From positions 62,001 to 126,000 of the forward strand of contig NZ_JAFCMB010000009.1 of the NCBI RefSeq assembly GCF_018130145.1: 64,000 nucleotides of DNA. Direction: 5' to 3'. The stretch comes from Bradyrhizobium sp. AUGA SZCCT0176. GTDB lineage: Bacteria; Pseudomonadota; Alphaproteobacteria; Rhizobiales; Xanthobacteraceae. The position numbers and the translations under genes were made by a program. The notes under the pieces are model-generated. The model searched no databases. It saw only the letters and a program-made list of their open reading frames with translations, and was not told the origin of the DNA. Shown piece by piece: positions 27,129 to 35,448 of the stretch (positions within the stretch are counted from its first letter, which is position 1; each line of letters starts with the position of its first letter).

Positions 27129-28111
27129 TTGCGCTCCCTGAGAAAGGACCAGAAGCGATCAATCAGCGGCGCAAAGCCCTTCGGGAACCAGAACACCAGC
27201 GCCAGCAGGCAGAACCCGTAGGCGATCATCCTGACTTCAGGCGCGACGCGAAGGGCTTCGGAGAGGCCGACGAACAACAGGCTGCCGAACACGACACCCG
27301 AGATCGTTCCCGCACCGCCGCCCAGGACGATGATGAGCATCGTCGTCGAATAGTACATCTGAAACGTGAGCGGACTGACCACCGTCAGGTAATGCGCATA
27401 GACGCTCCCGCCGAGACCTGCGAAAGCCGCGCTGATCATGAACACCACCAGCTTGTAGCGCCAGGTCGGAATGCCGACGGATTCGGCCAGCGTCTCGTTC
27501 TCGCGAATGGCGACCATGTTGCGCCCGGCCGCCGACCGCACGATCAGATACGCCGCGAGCGTGGCCATCACTGCGATGACCAGCACCAGATAGTAGAAGC
27601 TCGTGGTTCCCGAGATCGTGAATGATGCCGGCCCAAGCGCGAAATAGGGTTTCGGAATGCCCGACAGCCCCATGTCACCGCGGGTGAGGCTGATCCAGTT
27701 CTTGGCGATCGCCTGCCCGATGATGACGAAGCCAAGCGTACACATCACAAAGGACGTGGCGCGCAGCCTTAGCGCCGGAATGCCAAGAGGCAGGGCGATG
27801 GCCGCGGCAAGCAACCCCGCCGCTAGGAAGTTCAGATAGAACGGCGTGCCGAAACGGACCGCCATCAGGCCGGACGTATAGGCGCCGATGCCGAAGAACG
27901 CGGCCTGCGCCAGCGATAGCAGGCCGGTATAGCCGACCAGCAAATTGAGGCCGTGGGCCGGCAACAGGAAGATCAGCGCGATGATGATCGCGTGCAGGGC
28001 ATAGTTGCCGAGAAACAATGGGGCCAAACAGGCGGCTACCGCCAGCGCCGCGCCGAACGGCAACCGCAGATCGCGTCGGGGCGCCGGGAGTGAGAGATCG
28101 TTGGGCGACAT
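27125..28111 (-). CDS. livM: Branched-chain amino-acid-type ABC permease (LivM)
   Basis: A 328-residue polytopic permease with the LivM pattern: GLNLLVGYTGLLSLAQAAFFGIGAY near residue 65 and RENETLAESVGIPTWRYKL in the coupling region that contacts the ATPases. The ATG at 28111 lies 17 bases after livH; an upstream extension to 28171 would overlap livH and is rejected. It forms the transmembrane pore with LivH. Confidence 0.93.
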   Translation of the reverse strand: MSPNDLSLPAPRRDLRLPFGAALAVAACLAPLFLGNYALHAIIIALIFLLPAHGLNLLVGYTGLLSLAQAAFFGIGAYTSGLMAVRFGTPFYLNFLAAGLLAAAIALPLGIPALRLRATSFVMCTLGFVIIGQAIAKNWISLTRGDMGLSGIPKPYFALGPASFTISGTTSFYYLVLVIAVMATLAAYLIVRSAAGRNMVAIRENETLAESVGIPTWRYKLVVFMISAAFAGLGGSVYAHYLTVVSPLTFQMYYSTTMLIIVLGGGAGTISGVVFGSLLFVGLSEALRVAPEVRMIAYGFCLLALVFWFPKGFAPLIDRFWSFLRERK

Positions 28112-28128
28112 CGTCTGTCCTCGAACAA

Positions 28129-29001
28129 TCAGAAGCGGGCTTGCGCGGAGAACAGCCCGTGGGGACGCCACATCAATACGAGCATCAAGGTTGCAAAACC
28201 GACGGTGTCGCGGAACTGGAGGCCGACATAGGTTGCCACCAGGCTTTCCGCGATGCCGAGGATCATCGCCGCGAAGAACGTGCCGCGAACGTTACCCAGC
28301 CCGCCCATGATGATGACCGGCAAGGTCTTGAACGTGATGATCTCGCCCATCCCGCCATAGACGCTGACATTCACCGGCGCCGTCAGCACGCCGGACAACG
28401 CCGCCAGGCAAGCTCCGAGAATGAACGTCCGAAGCGCCACTTGGGGTACGTCGATGCCGACCACCGCGCAGCACTCGATATTCTGGGACACCGCGCGCAT
28501 GGCTTTTCCCATGCGGCTGTAGGTAACCATCAATTCCAGTCCGACGAAGACCAGAATGCAGACGATGATGATCAGGACACGTTGCTCTGCCAGCGTGAAG
28601 CCAAAGATCGAGACCGGCTCGATGTAGCCGCCGGAGAAGAATTTATAGCCGCCGCCGAAGACGAGGATCACGGTGTTCTGCAGGACCAGCGCGATGCCGA
28701 GCGTCGCCAGCACTCCGGTTTCCGGCGGGGCGCCCACGATGCGCTGCATCACGAACTGGCCGACGACCACAGCTATGACCGCGGTCGCCACCACGCCAAT
28801 CACGATCGCAACGGGATAAGGCAGATCGAAATATTCGATCGCGAACCAGGCACCAAAGGTGCCCAGCATGTAGTATTCGCCATGCGCGAAATTGATGGCG
28901 CGCAGCACACCGAAGATCATCGTCATTCCAACGGCGACGATGGCGTAGACGGAGCCGGAAACGATGCCGTTGACGATCTGCTCGAAGATCGCGGACACCA
29001 T
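28129..29001 (-). CDS. livH: Branched-chain amino-acid-type ABC permease (LivH)
   Basis: A 290-residue permease. FGVLRAINFAHGEYYMLGTF near residue 30 is the LivH hallmark, and SRMGKAMRAVSQNIECCAVVGI is the cytoplasmic coupling segment. Eight or so membrane spans are visible. It pairs with LivM. The gene lies 22 bases after the receptor gene in the same operon. Confidence 0.93.
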   Translation of the reverse strand: MVSAIFEQIVNGIVSGSVYAIVAVGMTMIFGVLRAINFAHGEYYMLGTFGAWFAIEYFDLPYPVAIVIGVVATAVIAVVVGQFVMQRIVGAPPETGVLATLGIALVLQNTVILVFGGGYKFFSGGYIEPVSIFGFTLAEQRVLIIIVCILVFVGLELMVTYSRMGKAMRAVSQNIECCAVVGIDVPQVALRTFILGACLAALSGVLTAPVNVSVYGGMGEIITFKTLPVIIMGGLGNVRGTFFAAMILGIAESLVATYVGLQFRDTVGFATLMLVLMWRPHGLFSAQARF

Positions 29002-29023
29002 TTTGGTTACTCCTCTTTCGCGT

Positions 29024-30202
29024 TCACTTGGCGGGATACTTGATTTCGGCTGCGTAGGCTCCCTTGATGGCCGGCTTGCCGTTCTCGATCTGAAGCAGGA
29101 TCATCGGCAGGCGTGCCTGGTTATGATCGTCGAAGGTCACCTCGCCCATCGCGCTATCGTACTTGATCTTCGATAGGGCGTCGCGGACCTTGGCACGGTC
29201 GGCACTGCCGGCCGCTTCGATGGCCTTGGCCAGAAGATGCACGGTTTCCCAATGCACATAAGCGTGATTGTTGGGAGTCTCGCGATATTTGGCTTTGAAC
29301 TTCTCCACGAAAGCGAGGCTCTTCGGAGCGTCCCACGCCGGCAGCCACGCAGCGGCCTCTACGGCGCCTTCGAGCGCCTTCGGCGCCGCCTTGATGGTGC
29401 TTTCGGTATTGAATTCCGCATTTCCGATCAGCGGTACCTTGCCGGCCAGGCCGACTTCGATCATCTGGCGCCCGATGATCGGCGTCGTGTCCGCATTGCC
29501 GTACATGATAATCGCCTGAGCACCGGAGTCGCGGATCTTGGCGAGCACACTGCGAAAATCGACCTCGCCTTCCTTGTAATAGTCCTCCGTCAGGATCGTG
29601 CCCTTGAGCCCGGGAAGATATTTCTTCGTGAAGTCGACTGCCGCGCGCCCATAGTCGGTATCGACGGAGAGCACGGCAAACTTCGTGAAGCCTCTTTTCT
29701 CGGCAGCATATTGGATGACGATGAGGGCGCGGTTTTCATCGGTCGGATAGTTACGGAACGTCCATTTGAAACCGCCGACGCCCGCAGCATAGGTGATCTT
29801 CGGGTTGGACGAGGCGGCATTGAGCAGCAATACGCCCGCGTCCTCGGCGACGGGCTGCATGGCGAGCGTCACCGAACTCGACACGTCGCCGATGATGAAG
29901 TCGACTTTGTCCAGGTCGATCAGGCGGCGCGTGGCCGAAACGCCTTCGACCGGCGTGCCCTGGCTGTCGCCCGAATTGATCGCGATCTTGCGGCCAACAA
30001 CGCCGCCGGCATTATTGATTTCCTCTATGGCCAGTTGGGCTCCGCGCAGCGAGAAGGAACCGTAGCGGGCGTTCGGCCCGCTCATGGGAGCGACGATGCC
30101 AAGGCGGATCGTTGCATCCTGGGCCCAGACATCGACCGATCCAACCCCCAGCCCGATCAAGCCCATAGCGAAGCAGAATGCCCTGCGATCAAGTTTGTGC
30201 AT
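29024..30202 (-). CDS. Liv-type periplasmic substrate-binding protein
   Basis: A 392-residue receptor of the Leu/Ile/Val-binding class. The signal sequence has RRAFCFAMGLIGLGVGSV with an arginine pair, so Tat or Sec export is possible. The mature domain has the standard IRLGIVAPMSGPNARYG start. The family also includes receptors for amides, urea and aromatic acids. ATGs at 30205 and 30202 follow GGAGG; the second has the better spacing. The operator at 30336 lies 134 bases upstream. This is the first gene of a six-gene unit ending with the aminotransferase. Confidence 0.9.
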   Translation of the reverse strand: MHKLDRRAFCFAMGLIGLGVGSVDVWAQDATIRLGIVAPMSGPNARYGSFSLRGAQLAIEEINNAGGVVGRKIAINSGDSQGTPVEGVSATRRLIDLDKVDFIIGDVSSSVTLAMQPVAEDAGVLLLNAASSNPKITYAAGVGGFKWTFRNYPTDENRALIVIQYAAEKRGFTKFAVLSVDTDYGRAAVDFTKKYLPGLKGTILTEDYYKEGEVDFRSVLAKIRDSGAQAIIMYGNADTTPIIGRQMIEVGLAGKVPLIGNAEFNTESTIKAAPKALEGAVEAAAWLPAWDAPKSLAFVEKFKAKYRETPNNHAYVHWETVHLLAKAIEAAGSADRAKVRDALSKIKYDSAMGEVTFDDHNQARLPMILLQIENGKPAIKGAYAAEIKYPAK

Positions 30203-30335
30203 CATGACCTCCTCCATCCAAAACACTGGCGGCTTGCCTCACCGTAGCTCACCGTCTCGCGAACGGGCGCATCCGGTTTGTGACAATGAGACTATGGTCG
30301 CGGGCCAGACCGGGGGAACCACAACTGCAATCTGC

Positions 30336-30358
30336 CGCCATAGCGTTTAGTTATGGCG
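30336..30358. promoter_or_regulatory. LysR-type operator, ATA-N9-TAT inverted repeat
   Basis: CGCCATA (30336-30342) and TATGGCG (30352-30358) with a nine-base spacer repeat exactly the arms of the site at 23334. Identity also covers the left flank (TCTGCCGCCATAG). It lies 134 bases before the receptor gene that begins the liv operon, close to the distance seen before hyuA. This is the strongest link between the two units. Confidence 0.75.
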
Positions 30359-30683
30359 ACCTGCATGGACGCGTGCGCATATCAATTGCATCCATCCTCG
30401 GGTTACTGAGCAACAGGTCTTGCGGACTAAAAACGCCCATGCTGCGCGCGGATCTCCGCGTTCGAGGCACTCCTGGTGGGGTGGAAGGCGATCGAACGCC
30501 CCTAGGCGCTTAGCTCATTTCGAAGGCCAAAGTAATTGGATTGCCCCCGCTTTCCATACTCCGTCCGAACCTGCGATACCCTCCCCAAATACCCTAGTTC
30601 TCGGCGATCTGCGCAAGACATCGACGCTGGTACGGTCAAGCGCTATTGCGCAGGCGCTTCCGGAAAAACGCGCGCACTTCACC

Positions 30684-30800
30684 TCAGCACCCCGCCGCCA
30701 GCTTCCGGAACAGGCCGTCCCTGTAGAGCAACGCATGCTGATCGAGCGAGGCTGCCGCCACGACACGGCCGATATAGATGTGATGCGTCCCGGAGACGAT
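30684..30800 (-). pseudogene. Fossil 3' end of a flavin reductase-like gene
   Basis: The minus-strand frame ends HHIYIGRVVAAASLDQHALL followed by YRDGLFRKLAAGC and a stop. This matches the C-terminal part of flavin reductases (HIFIGEV, PLLYxxGxF). Upstream sequence no longer resembles the FMN-binding domain and no full-length frame exists. The open frame extends to 30905 without further similarity. Confidence 0.55.
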
Positions 30801-31000
30801 CGAGATTACCGATCTCGCTTTGCTGCCGGCTACAACCAATGGAATCCGCGAGAGACCACGCGAGACGACTTCCGTCGAATGCTCGATGAACTCTACTGAT
30901 CGCAACCCTGCACGCCGCTATTGTCGAGACCCAGCCTCGACGCAAAGTGCGAGTTAGCGCGGGCGATGACTGCGATGTCGGTATGACGTGCCGAACAACG

Positions 31001-31882
31001 TCATGGCAGTTTGCGGACCCAGTCGACGATGACCTTAACGACGGCCTGCGGCTGCTCGGGGATCAATGCGTGGCTCGCGCGCGGGATGATCATGACAGTG
31101 GCGCGCCCGCCGAACTCGTCGCGGCTCTCGTACCATTTTTCTCTGGGCTTGAATGGGTCGCTATCAGGCACCAGGTCCAGTATCGGCACGGCGCCCGCCT
31201 GCCAGTATTCCGCCTGGCTGGTGGCGGCGGCAGCGACGCCCTGGCCGCGGTGGGCGGCCGGCGCCCAGCCGTTCAACCAGACCGATGCATCGTGGCCTTC
31301 CAGGAAAAAACCACGGCGCAAGGCGGCGAGACGCACGTCATCCGGTAAACGCGAGTCCGCGGCCTGCTGCACATCGTCGCGCAGGTAGTCCGGAAACGTC
31401 TTCGCGGCTGCCGCGACAAGCACGATGCCGCGCACGAGTTCGGGATGATCGGTCGCCGTCATGCGGGCTACCCAGTTTCCGTAAGCATGCCCCGCGATGA
31501 CCGCGGGCCCGGCCTTTTCGCGACTGATCACGAACGCAACGTCGCGCGCGAGGTCCTGCAGACGGACGCCTTCCAACGGCCCGGTGCTGCGGCCGGCGCC
31601 ACGCGGTTGCGGCCTCAGCACGCGGAACCCGGCGCCAGCGATGCCGGCGGCGACCTCGTCGAAGTCCTCGGAACCGCGTCCACGCGACGGCAACATGACG
31701 ACGAGCGGACCGCTGCCCTCAGCGATCAGGTCGATGGCAACGTCGTCATAGGTGACGACCTCGCGCGTTCGCGGCGCCTGCGCCGCAGTTGACGCCGCAT
31801 CGCAGACGACGAACACGAAAAAGATCGCCACAGCAAGCCGGCGCATCGGAGCATCGTCGGTTTCACGCACGGAAGCGATCAT
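31001..31882 (-). CDS. Exported alpha/beta hydrolase-fold protein with atypical nucleophile site
   Basis: About 293 residues; a second possible start is the ATG at 31846. A signal peptide (RLAVAIFFVFVVCDAASTAAQA) precedes an alpha/beta hydrolase fold. The nucleophile elbow reads AGHAYGNW (residues 130-137), with Ala133 where Gly-x-Ser-x-Gly has serine. The late histidine (SHALIPEQP, about residue 271) is kept. Either this is a non-hydrolytic member, or chemistry uses other residues; I recall similar GHAFGN elbows in other rhizobial proteins. It follows the enoyl-CoA hydratase gene by six bases, so it belongs to that operon. Confidence 0.8.
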   Translation of the reverse strand: MIASVRETDDAPMRRLAVAIFFVFVVCDAASTAAQAPRTREVVTYDDVAIDLIAEGSGPLVVMLPSRGRGSEDFDEVAAGIAGAGFRVLRPQPRGAGRSTGPLEGVRLQDLARDVAFVISREKAGPAVIAGHAYGNWVARMTATDHPELVRGIVLVAAAAKTFPDYLRDDVQQAADSRLPDDVRLAALRRGFFLEGHDASVWLNGWAPAAHRGQGVAAAATSQAEYWQAGAVPILDLVPDSDPFKPREKWYESRDEFGGRATVMIIPRASHALIPEQPQAVVKVIVDWVRKLP

Positions 31883-31888
31883 GGTCGG

Positions 31889-32656
31889 TCAGAACGTCGG
31901 CTTACGCTTCTCGCGGAAGGCGGCCTGCGCTTCCTTGAAATCCGCCGTGGTGGCGAGCATCGCTGTCTGCGACTGCTCGAATTTGTAACCCTCCTGCAAC
32001 GGCTGGTTTTCCGTGACCAGGAACGATTTCTTGGCGGCGCGCACGGCGAGCGGGCTCTTCGACGCAATCTGGCGGGCGATTCCTTGCGCCGTCTCCATGA
32101 GTTCATCGCGCGGCACCGACATTGACGCTACGCGCATGCGCAGCAATTCCTGCCCGGTGACGCGACGCGCCGTGTAGATCATCAGGCGAGCATCCGACTC
32201 GCCGAAATGGCGGCGCACATGGGCGACGCCGCCCGCGAGCACATAATCGACCTCGGTCATCGACAGATAGGCATCGTCCGCGGCGACGATGATGTCGCAA
32301 CAGAGCGCCAGCACGCAGCCGGCGCCGATGGCCCCGCCGTTGAGCGCCGCGATCACCGGCTTTTCGCACTCCATGACGCAGTTGAAGCCTTCACGCACTT
32401 TACGTCCGTGGGTCGTGTAGGCGCCCGGCACGCTCGGGTCGGGGCGGTCTTTGAGGTCGGCGCCGGCCGAAAACAGCTTGCCCTGCCCGGTGAGCACGAT
32501 GGCGCGAACGTCCGGTCGCTGTCCCAAACTGTCAAAAATCCGCGTGATCTCTTCCCGGAATTTTCCATTCTGGGCATTCACCGGCGGCAGGTTGATCGTG
32601 ACCGTCGCGACGTAGTCGGCGACGTCAACGAGGCAGGTTTCATAGGTCTCGGTCAT
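31889..32656 (-). CDS. Enoyl-CoA hydratase/isomerase family protein
   Basis: A 255-residue crotonase-fold enzyme. The first oxyanion-hole segment is FSAGADLKD near residue 63, and the second is GGAIGAGCVLALCCD near 105-120, with an acidic residue in MTEVDYVLAGG. It acts on an acyl-CoA, adding or removing water or shifting a double bond. It lies 12 bases after the amidohydrolase gene and six bases before the alpha/beta hydrolase gene. A family III CoA-transferase in the same run could supply the CoA ester. Confidence 0.88.
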   Translation of the reverse strand: MTETYETCLVDVADYVATVTINLPPVNAQNGKFREEITRIFDSLGQRPDVRAIVLTGQGKLFSAGADLKDRPDPSVPGAYTTHGRKVREGFNCVMECEKPVIAALNGGAIGAGCVLALCCDIIVAADDAYLSMTEVDYVLAGGVAHVRRHFGESDARLMIYTARRVTGQELLRMRVASMSVPRDELMETAQGIARQIASKSPLAVRAAKKSFLVTENQPLQEGYKFEQSQTAMLATTADFKEAQAAFREKRKPTF

Positions 32657-32668
32657 CGTGGTTTCCTC

Positions 32669-33574
32669 TCAGTCAAGCGGGGCTGCGGCGTCGAACCCGT
32701 AGAGCCGTGCGGGATTATCGACGAGAATGCGGGTGCGAAGCGCGGCGTCGCCCGTCCAGGCGTCGAACAGATCAAGCAAATGCCCGGCATCCGGCGCGGG
32801 TGACAGGCGCACATAGGGCCAATCGGAGCCCCACAACACGCGGTCGGGATTGGCTTGGACAAGCGCGTCATGAAGCGGACGCACGTCGGCGTATTCGGGC
32901 GCAGCCGACGACACCCGGCAGATTGACAATTTGACCCAGATCCGCGCCTCGCGCAGCGCCGCGAGCAGCAGCTGAAAGCCCGGGTCGGCAACGCCGCGGG
33001 CGGGATCCGGCTTGCCCATGTGGTCGAGCACGAGAGGCACGCCGAGCGGCAGCAGGCGCGGCAACCACTCGAGATATTGGACGGTGCCGGCCCAGAGCTG
33101 GGCGTGCAGTCCGTGCTCGCGAATTCTCGGCGCCAACGCGACGAACTGATCGAAGCCGACGCTGCCGGGGTAGCGCACGCCGCCAGGAGCGTGTGCCTCG
33201 ACAAAGCGCAGGCCGACGATGTCTCCGAGCTTCCAGGCAGCGAGCGTCGCGTCGCTCACCGTTGTATCGGCTGCGGCTACGGCCTTGAGCGCGCCCGCGG
33301 AGGCGGCAAGGGCATTCAGCATCGCCGACGGATCGAAGCCGTAGGGCGCCGCCTGGGTCAGGACGCCGCGCGCAAAGCCGAGTTTCGTGCGAATCTTCGC
33401 GTGCACATCGGGCGTGGCTTCGGGAAGCGCATAGACAGACGGCGCAGACGAAACGAAGCGGTCAAATGGGCCGAACACGTGGCTGTGCACATCGCACGCG
33501 CCCGGTGGAAGCGGCCGTCGCGGCGGGCTGGCGTCCGGAGCGATGATCGTTGGCGGCTGCGATGCTCCGGTCAT
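32669..33574 (-). CDS. Amidohydrolase family protein, LigI-like
   Basis: A 301-residue TIM-barrel hydrolase of the COG3618 group. CDVHSHVFGPFDRFV near residue 27 carries the HxH pair, LDHMGKPD supplies a later histidine, and WGSDWPYVRL carries the catalytic aspartate. 2-pyrone-4,6-dicarboxylate hydrolase (LigI) and sugar lactonases share this pattern, so the likely role is opening a lactone-like ring. The start overlaps the stop of the preceding CMD-family gene (ATGA), indicating coupled translation. Confidence 0.85.
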   Translation of the reverse strand: MTGASQPPTIIAPDASPPRRPLPPGACDVHSHVFGPFDRFVSSAPSVYALPEATPDVHAKIRTKLGFARGVLTQAAPYGFDPSAMLNALAASAGALKAVAAADTTVSDATLAAWKLGDIVGLRFVEAHAPGGVRYPGSVGFDQFVALAPRIREHGLHAQLWAGTVQYLEWLPRLLPLGVPLVLDHMGKPDPARGVADPGFQLLLAALREARIWVKLSICRVSSAAPEYADVRPLHDALVQANPDRVLWGSDWPYVRLSPAPDAGHLLDLFDAWTGDAALRTRILVDNPARLYGFDAAAPLD

Positions 33575-34179
33575 GACTTTTCCGATCTGGAAACAAGCGC
33601 CGGCGGCAATAGCGTCAACCCGTTGCCGAGTTGTTTCAGCGGCGGCTCGACGCCGTCGGGAAGCGGGATCTCATGCGAGTTGAGCGTCATCGAGACCATC
33701 GTGTAGTAGCCCACGAGTGCGGTCAGTTCGACGACACCGCGCACGCCCCAGCGCTGCTCGACCTCGCGATAGGTGGTGACATCCGGCTCGCCCTGCTGCT
33801 GGAGCTGGCGGGCAAATTCGTAGACGATGGTTTCGTCGCGGGTTTCAAACTGCGGCGCCTTGCCTACGCGGATCGCTTCGATGGCGGCCGCGGCCAACCC
33901 AGCTTCGCCTGCCGCTCTGGCGTGCACCCACCACTCGATCTGGCTGGTCCAGCGCCGGCCAGTCACCAGAATCGCAAGCTCTTTCAGCAATGGCGGCAGG
34001 CACGTCTGGTAGCGCAGATATTCCCCGAGGCTCGACCAGCGCGCCGCAAGTTCCGGAGAGTGGATGACGGCACGCAGCGGCCCGATCAACTGTCCGCGCG
34101 GCCCAGACACGGCCGCATCGTAGACGCGACGCTGATCCGCGCTCATCTCATCGGGGGTTGGCAGAGGAATGCGCGCCAT
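33571..34179 (-). CDS. Carboxymuconolactone decarboxylase family protein
   Basis: A 202-residue all-helical protein of the CMD/AhpD superfamily. The segment LPPLLKELAILVTGRRWTSQIEWWVHARAAGEAGL matches the conserved helix pair, but the CxxC peroxidase motif is missing (W and H in the place). This fits the long CMD subfamily found beside amidohydrolases. Its reaction is unknown. ATG at 34179 chosen; a longer reading starts at 34194. It overlaps the amidohydrolase gene by four bases. Confidence 0.82.
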   Translation of the reverse strand: MARIPLPTPDEMSADQRRVYDAAVSGPRGQLIGPLRAVIHSPELAARWSSLGEYLRYQTCLPPLLKELAILVTGRRWTSQIEWWVHARAAGEAGLAAAAIEAIRVGKAPQFETRDETIVYEFARQLQQQGEPDVTTYREVEQRWGVRGVVELTALVGYYTMVSMTLNSHEIPLPDGVEPPLKQLGNGLTLLPPALVSRSEKS

Positions 34180-34203
34180 GACTTTCCTTCGCATCGCTTG
34201 ATT

Positions 34204-35448
34204 TCAGATGATGCCGCGCGCCGCGAGCGCATGGATGGCCGCTGCGTCGAAGCCGATCTCGGCCAGGACTTCGTGCGTATGTTGGCCGAGCAATGGCGGC
34301 GCGGCGTCGAAGCTCAACGCGGCATCCTTAAAGCGCATCGGATTGACGACTTGCGGCACAGTGCCGGCACTTTGGTGAGGCAAGTGCCGCAGCATCTGCC
34401 GGTGCTTGATCTGCGGGTCGTCGAACACCTGCGGAATGGAGTTGATCGGCGCGCACGGCACGCCGGCGGCATCGAGCCGTGCGGCAAGATCGTCGCGCGA
34501 AAAATCGCGGAAACGCTCCGTCAGCAGGCCGGTCAGCATGGCGTTGTTGCGAACGCGATCGGCATTTCTGGCGAAACATGCGTCGGTCGACCACGTAGAC
34601 CGCCCGATAGCTTCGCACAGCTTGGAGAACTGCCCATCGTTGCCGACCGCGAGCACGAGATGCCCGTCGGCGCAGGCAAATACGTCCTGCGGCTGGATGT
34701 TCGGATGACGGTTGCCGCCGCGTTGCGGCGTCTTTCCGCCAACCAGAAAATTCATCGCCTGATTGGCGAGGAACGCGGCCTGCACATCGAGCATCGCAAG
34801 GTCGATCGTTTCGCCTTGGCCGGTCTCGTTGCGCCGGGCGACCGCGGCAAGGATGGCGACCGCTGCGTACATGCCGGTCATGATGTCGACGACCGGCACG
34901 CCAACCTTCTGCGGGCCGCCGCCGGGCTGGCCGTCGCGTTCGCCCGTGATGCTCATCAGGCCACCCATGGCCTGAATGGCGAAATCATAGGCGGCCTGGT
35001 TGCTACGCGGCCCGTCCTGGCCGAAGCCGGTGATGGAGCAATAGATCAGCTTCGGGTGCTTCGCGCGCAGCGTCGCCGCGTCGAGGCCGTAGCGAGCAAG
35101 CGCGCCAGCCTTGAAATTCTCGATCACAATGTCGACGTCAGCAGCCAGCCGGCGCACCAACTCCTGACCCTCGGGCGCGGCCAGATCGATGGCGACCGAG
35201 CGCTTGGCCCGATTGACCGACAGGTAGTAGCCCGACTCCTTCGTGGGCTTGCCGTCACGATCTTCCAGAAACGGCGGCCCCCATGAACGCGTGTCGTCGC
35301 CGCTGCCGGGACGCTCGATCTTGATGACGTCGGCGCCGAGATCGGCAAGCATTTGCGTTGCCCACGGCGCCGCCATGATGCGACCAAGGTCCAGCACCTT
35401 GAGATGCGACAGCGGACCAGTGCGCTGCCGTTTGTCCGTTTCAGCCAT
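34204..35448 (-). CDS. CaiB/BaiF family III CoA-transferase
   Basis: A 414-residue class III CoA-transferase. The N-terminal LDLGRIMAAPWATQMLADLGADVIKIE is the hallmark, and the aspartate expected to carry the acyl intermediate lies in VPVVDIMTGMYA. Such enzymes move CoA between carboxylic acids. The start ATG at 35448 overlaps the end of the GST gene; the frame further upstream is out-of-frame GST sequence. It would activate a carboxylic acid for the enoyl-CoA hydratase in this operon. Confidence 0.92.
   Translation of the reverse strand: MAETDKRQRTGPLSHLKVLDLGRIMAAPWATQMLADLGADVIKIERPGSGDDTRSWGPPFLEDRDGKPTKESGYYLSVNRAKRSVAIDLAAPEGQELVRRLAADVDIVIENFKAGALARYGLDAATLRAKHPKLIYCSITGFGQDGPRSNQAAYDFAIQAMGGLMSITGERDGQPGGGPQKVGVPVVDIMTGMYAAVAILAAVARRNETGQGETIDLAMLDVQAAFLANQAMNFLVGGKTPQRGGNRHPNIQPQDVFACADGHLVLAVGNDGQFSKLCEAIGRSTWSTDACFARNADRVRNNAMLTGLLTERFRDFSRDDLAARLDAAGVPCAPINSIPQVFDDPQIKHRQMLRHLPHQSAGTVPQVVNPMRFKDAALSFDAAPPLLGQHTHEVLAEIGFDAAAIHALAARGII

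Noticed and set aside
28018..29043. A 341-codon plus-strand frame opposite livH and livM.
   Set aside because: His/Asp/Arg-rich antisense translation of permease genes.
33631..35286. A 551-codon plus-strand open frame opposite the CMD and CoA-transferase genes.
   Set aside because: Shadow of clear genes on the other strand, caused by high GC; no recognisable protein.
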